The position numbers were made by a program, and so were the translations under genes. Positions 59,153 to 64,000 of a stretch of 64,000 bases of DNA are shown piece by piece. Each line of letters opens with the position of its first letter. Position 1 is the stretch's first letter. This DNA comes from Microcaldota archaeon (GTDB taxonomy: Archaea > Micrarchaeota > Micrarchaeia > Micrarchaeales > CABMGC01), in contig JAGWHD010000001.1 of NCBI GenBank assembly GCA_028866995.1, positions 572,068 to 636,067 on the forward strand, in the 5' to 3' direction. The notes beneath the pieces are model-generated. The model was not told where the DNA came from. It saw nothing but the letters and a program-made list of their open reading frames with translations, and searched no databases.

Positions 59153-60646
59153 ATGCAGACAATGTCAGTCATAGCAGATGCGAGCATAACGAAGTTCGGA
59201 AAGAGCCAGAAGGGACTCCTCCAGCTTGCGTCGGACGCCGCAAGACCTATCATAGAAAGGCACAATGCCGTGTTCGGGGACAGAGACGCTTCTGAAAGGA
59301 TACGCATGGTGGTTGCCAACAGCTACGGCGCAGAGTTCAATGGCATCTCAGGAGTGCACCTACAGATAGCGAGAGCCATAGGGCTGGAGGGCATACTGTC
59401 CGAGCGGGCAGACAATATCAGCGCGTCGGGCGCTACGGCGCTCCACCGTGCGGACATACTTATCAAGAGCGGCGAGGCTGACATGGTCCTTGTGGTCGGC
59501 GCGGAGAAGATGACGCACATGCCTAGCACCAAGGACATAACAACGGCGATATCGACACTTCTGTTCGAGGAGGAGCGAGCTGCAGGGCTGACGCTACCAT
59601 CACTCGCAGGCATGATGGCAACCGCATGCATATCTGAGTTCGGGCTAAGTAGAGAAGACATAGCGAACGTCGCTGTCCAGAACAGGTTCAACGGATCGCT
59701 GAACCCCAATTCTTTCCATTATGCGAAAGGGGCCGTGACGCTTGAGCAGGTCATGCAGTCAAGGGTGATAGTATCCCCGTTGAGGCTCTTCGAGTTCTGC
59801 CCTAATGCCGACGGAGCTGCAGCGCTGCTGGTCGTATCTGACAGAATCGCTGCAGAATTCACGGACAAGCCCGTTTTCGTGAGGGGCATAGGCATGGGTG
59901 CGGATTCCGCTCTCATATCCTCAAGGAGCAACTTCACCAGCATGCCGTCAGTGACCCAGGCGGCTATGCGCGCATATTCCAAGGCCGGGATCGGACCGAA
60001 GGGGATAGACGTATTCGAGGCGCACGATATGGCATCAATCCTGCAGCCAATGCAGATGATAGCTGCCGGAATACTTGACGCAAGGGAAGCATGGACCGCT
60101 GCTACGGAGGGCAGGACCGCCATAGGCGGAGACATACCTGTCAACACCAGCGGAGGACTGATATCATGCGGGCACCCTATAGCAGTCTCAGGGCTCAAGC
60201 AGGCAGTCGAAGGCTTCCTGCAGATAAGGCGCGAGGCCGGTGAGCGGCAGGCCGGCAAGGCAGATACCTTCGCTTTCGCCAGCCTGGGCGGTTTCGCTAA
60301 CTCAGTAATATTCACAATACTCTCCAATGACGGCACGACCGGCAATGGGAGACCTATCGTCTTCGACCAGACGGTCAGCTATCCTGCTAATGGTTCCCTC
60401 AACGGATCCGTAAATGACATCGGCGAGGGGGTGGACAGGATCAAGGGAAGGGTCATAACGACTACGGACTCTTACGCCACCGCAAACGGACAGCCTGGCC
60501 AGACACGGATCGTTGCGGTTGAACTGGCATCGGGGGCCAAGGTCATCGCAAGGGGCGAACTGAAGCAGAAGAGGGTGAATGTCGGGGACGAGGTAACTGT
60601 CGGCAGGGCCCGAAAGGACGGCGTGCCAAAGCTACTGCGGGACTGA
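59153..60646 (+). CDS. Thiolase-fold protein with Ser at the nucleophile position, fused OB-like domain
   Basis: 497 aa from ATG 59153 (TATA gctttaaagg near 59111-59120; the ORF is open to 59048). SCP2-type thiolase fold: NISASGATALH where the canonical CASG nucleophile Cys is Ser90; VVGAEKMTH; FEAHDM; and the second Cys-His pair SCGHPIAVSG with NTSGGL. Residues about 395-497 form an OB-like domain resembling DUF35 without zinc ribbon (GRVITTTDSYATAN, VAVELASGAKVIARG, VNVGDEVTVGR). In archaea thiolase and DUF35 proteins act together in mevalonate synthesis as separate chains. The Ser makes ordinary thiolysis doubtful. Confidence 0.8.
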   Translation: MQTMSVIADASITKFGKSQKGLLQLASDAARPIIERHNAVFGDRDASERIRMVVANSYGAEFNGISGVHLQIARAIGLEGILSERADNISASGATALHRADILIKSGEADMVLVVGAEKMTHMPSTKDITTAISTLLFEEERAAGLTLPSLAGMMATACISEFGLSREDIANVAVQNRFNGSLNPNSFHYAKGAVTLEQVMQSRVIVSPLRLFEFCPNADGAAALLVVSDRIAAEFTDKPVFVRGIGMGADSALISSRSNFTSMPSVTQAAMRAYSKAGIGPKGIDVFEAHDMASILQPMQMIAAGILDAREAWTAATEGRTAIGGDIPVNTSGGLISCGHPIAVSGLKQAVEGFLQIRREAGERQAGKADTFAFASLGGFANSVIFTILSNDGTTGNGRPIVFDQTVSYPANGSLNGSVNDIGEGVDRIKGRVITTTDSYATANGQPGQTRIVAVELASGAKVIARGELKQKRVNVGDEVTVGRARKDGVPKLLRD

Positions 60647-60690
60647 GCGATTAGCTTTAATTTGCTTGCTCTCCAATCATATCGGGTTCA

Positions 60691-62430
60691 ATGTTCTACA
60701 TGCTGGGGAACCTGTTGGCGCTCGGTTACTCTGCGGCGCTGACGGGCCTACTAGTGTTCCTGTACCTGTCAAGGAGGCAGCTATCCGCTGCGCTGAAGGG
60801 CGGGATCGACAGATACTCCGTAATCGCGCTTGTCGCGGTCCTGGCATTCTTCCTGATAGTCGCGCTCAAGTTCGTGCATCCTGTGGAGCAGCTCTATTTC
60901 GACGAGAACATCTACCAGGGCATAGGCATAAACATACTCAGGCATTTCGACGCCACATGGTGCCAGTACGGCACAGGCTACCTCTCCAGCTGCGGATCCA
61001 CGCTCATATACCATGATCCGGTCGAGTTCTCCTTCTTCCTCGCAATCGCATTCGGCCTTTTCGGAATAGGGACTCCTACGGCATTCGCCACTACGCTCTT
61101 CTTCGGCTTCCTATCGATCTTCCTGCTCTTCATGCTTTCATCGATCCTCTTCGGCAAGAGGACTGCATCCATAGCAACAGCCGTGTTTGCGATACTGCCT
61201 GAGCTGTACATATGGTCGAGGATCCAGGCATCCCCAGATCTCGCGTTCATGGCCCTGACCACGCTCGCGATGTTCCTGTTCATCGTGTTCATGAGGGAAA
61301 GGAGGAGGACGACGATGCTCGCATTCCTGTTCTCCCTCGCGCTCGCCGTGATGATGAGGACCGAGGGCATACTCCTCATACCGCTTTTCTTCATAGCATA
61401 CGCCCTCTCCTTCAAGGGATCGATACTAGGCAAGGCGAAATCGGTTTACCGTGCGGCCATTGCCGCATCCTACAGCACGGAAACCCTCCTATGCCTGCTC
61501 GCTTTCTTCCTTGTCATATCACCGCAGATATTCTTCATCGCATACCAGCTCCCGAACCCGCAGTTCGGGCAGGATGCGCAGCATCCCCTGTTCGCGATAA
61601 GCAACCTGGCGCGCAACCTCCACGACAACTTCCTGTACCTCTCCGGATACTACGACAAGAGCTCCTTCTATCCCGCATCGTTCCCGCTGTCGGTGTCCGT
61701 GATGGCTCTGATAGGCGTTGCAACCCTCCTGCTCGACAGGTCGATCAAGGAGAAATGGTTCGCGTTCTCGCTTCTGTTCATGTGGTTCCTTCTCTACGAG
61801 CTGTTCTACGGCCTGTTCTATGCAGGATCAGCGGTCTATGGGGTAGACGCGAGGTTCATGCTGCAGGTCCATCCGGCGATAGCCATGTTCGCGGGGCTAG
61901 GCCTGTATGGCATCGTCTCCGCGATATCCGGCTTCGTCAGGAGGGAGGCCAAGGAAAAGGGCAAGGCGGCAGACGGCAAGGTCTTCCTCGTGGTCGGCAT
62001 TATCATACTGCTCCCGTTCCTGTACCTTACGATATCGCAGTACTGGAGCGTCATGACCATCGCTCCGGAGCACATGCCCCAGCAGAGCGTAATATACCCG
62101 TCGCTGCAGTTCTTCTACGGCAACTACTCGAGCGTGCCGAACAAGTGCCTCGTATTCAGCTTCACCCCTGACATATGGCTGGAGCAGAACAGGAGCGCGG
62201 CCCAGATAAGCTACGTCTTTGGAGGTGACAGCAGCTTCAACAGCTTCTCAAGGCAGTTCAGCTGCTACGTCTTCGACTACGGGTACTGGTGCACCGTCCC
62301 GCCGAACCATGACGGCACCTGCGCAAGCGTGCTGAAGAGCTACTCGACGCGGCAGATAGCCAACGAGAACATAACCAGTTCGCCAGGCAAGAACGTATCC
62401 CTGTACTACATACTCAACTACTCGCACTGA
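60691..62430 (+). CDS. GT39-family membrane mannosyltransferase-like protein
   Basis: 579 aa, about 11-12 membrane helices. PMT/ArnT-like fold: the first extracytoplasmic loop carries the acidic pair Asp71-Glu72 in LYFDENIYQG, the catalytic region of GT39 enzymes that use polyprenyl-phosphate sugars. The C-terminal 100 residues are extracytoplasmic with four cysteines and several NxS/T. Likely O- or N-linked sugar addition to surface proteins. Overlaps the convergent surface-protein gene by 17 bp. Confidence 0.82.
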   Translation: MFYMLGNLLALGYSAALTGLLVFLYLSRRQLSAALKGGIDRYSVIALVAVLAFFLIVALKFVHPVEQLYFDENIYQGIGINILRHFDATWCQYGTGYLSSCGSTLIYHDPVEFSFFLAIAFGLFGIGTPTAFATTLFFGFLSIFLLFMLSSILFGKRTASIATAVFAILPELYIWSRIQASPDLAFMALTTLAMFLFIVFMRERRRTTMLAFLFSLALAVMMRTEGILLIPLFFIAYALSFKGSILGKAKSVYRAAIAASYSTETLLCLLAFFLVISPQIFFIAYQLPNPQFGQDAQHPLFAISNLARNLHDNFLYLSGYYDKSSFYPASFPLSVSVMALIGVATLLLDRSIKEKWFAFSLLFMWFLLYELFYGLFYAGSAVYGVDARFMLQVHPAIAMFAGLGLYGIVSAISGFVRREAKEKGKAADGKVFLVVGIIILLPFLYLTISQYWSVMTIAPEHMPQQSVIYPSLQFFYGNYSSVPNKCLVFSFTPDIWLEQNRSAAQISYVFGGDSSFNSFSRQFSCYVFDYGYWCTVPPNHDGTCASVLKSYSTRQIANENITSSPGKNVSLYYILNYSH

Positions 62431-63217
62431 CCTTTCTTCTTCGCACCAGCAGCGACCTCCCTATAAGCAGGAGGAACAGGACCACTACGACCCCCACGGC
62501 GTATCCCAGCAGCGTTCCCGGAGCTATCCCCGAGCTGCTAGGGCTCGTGTCTATGTTCACCACCGAGAGTGTTGCATAGTCCACGCCTGCAATGCTGTAC
62601 GACGTGATGACAGCCCCAGTGTAGATGCCTGATCCTTCAGGATACGATACCGGGAAGCTGATCGTGCTCTTCGATGTGGACTTGACATCCACATGCGTGT
62701 TCGTATTCCCCCGCGTCGACAGGCCAAGCGGCAGGACCAGGTCCACTGACGCGTTTATCGTCCCGTAGCCGCCATTTATCATGGACAAATCGACCTTGCT
62801 GCTGTTCTTCGACGTCCGTGCCACACTGGACTGGGCAAGGATCTGCGACGTTGTTCCATTCCCGATGTCTATAAGGCACGGGAATATAGCTGAGAAGACC
62901 GAACTGTCCTGCTGGTACACCACAAGGAAATAGGATCCGAAGGTGCCGGTCCCACCATGGCCAGCCACAGGAAGCGGGATATTTACGCTCTGTGCCGGCC
63001 CTATGCTGTTCAGCTGTGTGGATCGGTTGGATGTCGCGTTGCCTATGAAATGCAGCGTCACGATCAGGTTGGTCGCTGACTCGTTTCCGGTGTTGTTGAG
63101 CATGAAGCTTGCAGTCCCGTTCGCTATTGCGGAGGGGCACGTGCCGGTAAGCGAGACTGTGCCTGCGCTGGCGATGGCAGCGAGCGAAATGAATAGCACT
63201 GCGAATATTGCCTTCAT
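62414..63217 (-). CDS. Secreted/anchored surface protein with CARDB-like region
   Basis: 267 aa. A signal peptide (residues 1-18, cut near ASA), a Cys-containing N-terminal beta domain, a second beta domain (about 135-220) and a C-terminal membrane helix (about 232-255) followed by VRRRKVSASS. The N-terminal part (NGTASFMLNNTGNESATNLIVTL split over two strands) looks like adhesion CARDB/Ig-like repeats that extend proteins from the cell. Many sequons. Cotranscribed upstream of the pilus ATPase end is not possible as both are on the minus strand with the ATPase first: the order is ATPase then this gene, 5 bp apart. Confidence 0.72.
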   Translation of the reverse strand: MKAIFAVLFISLAAIASAGTVSLTGTCPSAIANGTASFMLNNTGNESATNLIVTLHFIGNATSNRSTQLNSIGPAQSVNIPLPVAGHGGTGTFGSYFLVVYQQDSSVFSAIFPCLIDIGNGTTSQILAQSSVARTSKNSSKVDLSMINGGYGTINASVDLVLPLGLSTRGNTNTHVDVKSTSKSTISFPVSYPEGSGIYTGAVITSYSIAGVDYATLSVVNIDTSPSSSGIAPGTLLGYAVGVVVVLFLLLIGRSLLVRRRKVSASS

Positions 63218-63222
63218 GCAGC

Positions 63223-64000
63223 TCAGTCGTATGTGAGCACGCCGAGGTTGGAGAGCTCTATCTTGGCAAGCGCCCTCTCAGGGTCCTCGTAGTACTCCTT
63301 GCAGAAGTTGTTGATGCCCGCGAGATCCCTCACGCCGAGCTTGTTGAGCCTCTCGAGTATCTTGGCCCTCCTCTGCTCCTCCTCTATTATCTTGCTGGGC
63401 GAATAGCCGCTGAGCTTTGAGAGGTTGTCCCTGTACGTAACGCTAGGCAGTATCTGCGACCCTCTCCTCGTCTTATAATCATAGACAAACAGGTCGGACA
63501 GCAGCACCTTGGTCTCCACTCCTGAGACCTCCGACACCTGCGTCACCTTCCTGGTGTAGGTCTGCTCCTCCTGCACCTGCGAGACCACCATCAGTACGTC
63601 TATCAATGATATCGAGTTCTTGTCGATGTTCATCGGCGAGCTCTCCAGCCTTGTTATGATGTCCCTGGTGTTGCTGGCGTGTATCGTCGACATGGCTATC
63701 TTACCTATGTTCATCGCAACCATCATGTCCTGCGCCTCCGCTCCCCTCACCTCTCCCACTATCAGCATGTCTGGCCTCATCCTGAGCGAGTTCTTGAGCA
63801 GGTCCTGCAGGCTGACGCTCGGGCTGGTCTCGAGCCTTACGCAGTTCTCCTGCGTCTCCGTGTTGAGCTCGTACGTCTCCTCGATGACTACTATCCTCTC
63901 TTCCGGTCTGAAGAACGAGAACATGGCGTTGAGCAGAGTCGTCTTTCCCGCTCCCGGCGTGCCTCCAATGACTATGTTTGCCGGTCTGACCTTGAGCCCT
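63223..64000 (-). CDS. Type IV pilus/secretion ATPase (GspE/VirB11-like), 5' end outside the window
   Basis: The C-terminal 259 residues are present; the reading frame is open to the window edge (64000), so the N-terminus is missing, not absent. Walker A GGTPGAGKTTLL lies near 63940, followed by EETYEL (Asp box), SLRMRPDMLIVGEVRGAEA (Walker B) and STIHASNTRDII (His box). These are hallmarks of archaeal secretion ATPases that drive pilus or archaellum assembly. An internal ATG at 63924 is not the real start. Five pilin-like LamG proteins elsewhere in the window are candidate cargo; a downstream surface-protein gene follows after 5 bp. Confidence 0.93.
   Translation of the reverse strand, partial: GLKVRPANIVIGGTPGAGKTTLLNAMFSFFRPEERIVVIEETYELNTETQENCVRLETSPSVSLQDLLKNSLRMRPDMLIVGEVRGAEAQDMMVAMNIGKIAMSTIHASNTRDIITRLESSPMNIDKNSISLIDVLMVVSQVQEEQTYTRKVTQVSEVSGVETKVLLSDLFVYDYKTRRGSQILPSVTYRDNLSKLSGYSPSKIIEEEQRRAKILERLNKLGVRDLAGINNFCKEYYEDPERALAKIELSNLGVLTYD

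Noticed and set aside
61212..62171. 319-codon ORF in another frame of the GT39 gene
   Set aside because: The overlapping frame shows coherent membrane helices and a GT39 motif, while this frame is Arg/Pro/His-rich shadow sequence.

Overview
The window is a stretch of archaeal chromosome, most likely from a small-genome DPANN archaeon of the Micrarchaeota type. The evidence is an archaeal information-processing set: clamp-loader small subunit, aRF1, aIF5A, S24e, S27ae, histone, Hel308, Y-family polymerase, SepF, archease and CTP-dependent riboflavin kinase. Many genes have TATA boxes about 25 nt ahead of a start codon (leaderless transcripts). There is also a dispersed family of LamG-type proteins behind a class III (pilin-like) signal peptide, which I associate with Micrarchaeota. 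The lineage is an inference. Genes are dense on both strands, no gap exceeds about 220 bp, and I see no insertion sequence, prophage or CRISPR array.

Layout. 1-5.2 kb: two cysteine-rich surface proteins, RFC small subunit, an amino-acid permease. 5.2-9.8 kb: a stand-alone C39-like peptidase, tRNA-Leu, SerRS, aRF1 and the first LamG pilin-like protein. 9.9-19.8 kb: histone, two glycosyltransferases of envelope glycan synthesis, M1 aminopeptidase with a peroxiredoxin, a G-domain-less EF-Tu-like protein and several small membrane proteins. 19.9-28.8 kb: second and third LamG proteins, tRNA-Thr, a DipZ-type thioredoxin with a circularly permuted CcdA, SpeD, Hel308, a permease and RibK. 28.9-34.6 kb: a membrane-tethered HTH-DUF4382 protein behind an array of ACCGAAA repeats, SepF, the aIF5A-S24e-S27ae-CPBP-methyltransferase operon, RpiB and archease. 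34.6-40.7 kb: a C/D-box sRNA, an archaeosortase, a NUDIX-UDG fusion, tRNA-Ile, a second kelch-like surface protein, an amidohydrolase and a GCS2-type ligase. 40.8-50.2 kb: AMMECR1, a Y-family polymerase, tandem LamG proteins, thioredoxin reductase, a nickel/cobalt permease, an MBL nuclease and two PH-like/rhodanese-like proteins. 50.2-64 kb: a structured leader, SDR, P1B ATPase, a DUF4258/DUF2283 pair, endonuclease IV, a HerA-nuclease fusion, an atypical thiolase, a GT39 enzyme, and the start-truncated type IV pilus ATPase.

How the genes fit together. Much of the window serves the cell surface. Five pilin-like LamG proteins, a type IV pilus-type ATPase, an archaeosortase, GT2/GT4/GT39 glycosyltransferases and several Asn/Thr/Ser-rich anchored proteins are all present. 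The surface repeats carry regularly spaced cysteine pairs. CcdA plus the extracytoplasmic DipZ-like thioredoxin, thioredoxin reductase, peroxiredoxin and a gamma-glutamylcysteine-ligase-like enzyme would supply thiol handling on both sides of the membrane. A second theme is DNA maintenance: Hel308, a Y-family polymerase, endonuclease IV, the NUDIX-UDG fusion and the HerA-nuclease.

The strongest candidates for something undescribed are the circularly permuted CcdA (22676-23395), the NUDIX-UDG fusion lacking most iron-sulfur ligands (36215-37198), the wHTH-TM-DUF4382 protein with its repeat array (28886-30542), the PH-like/rhodanese-like pair (48016-50224), and the HerA ATPase ending in a PD-(D/E)XK-like domain (57408-59030).
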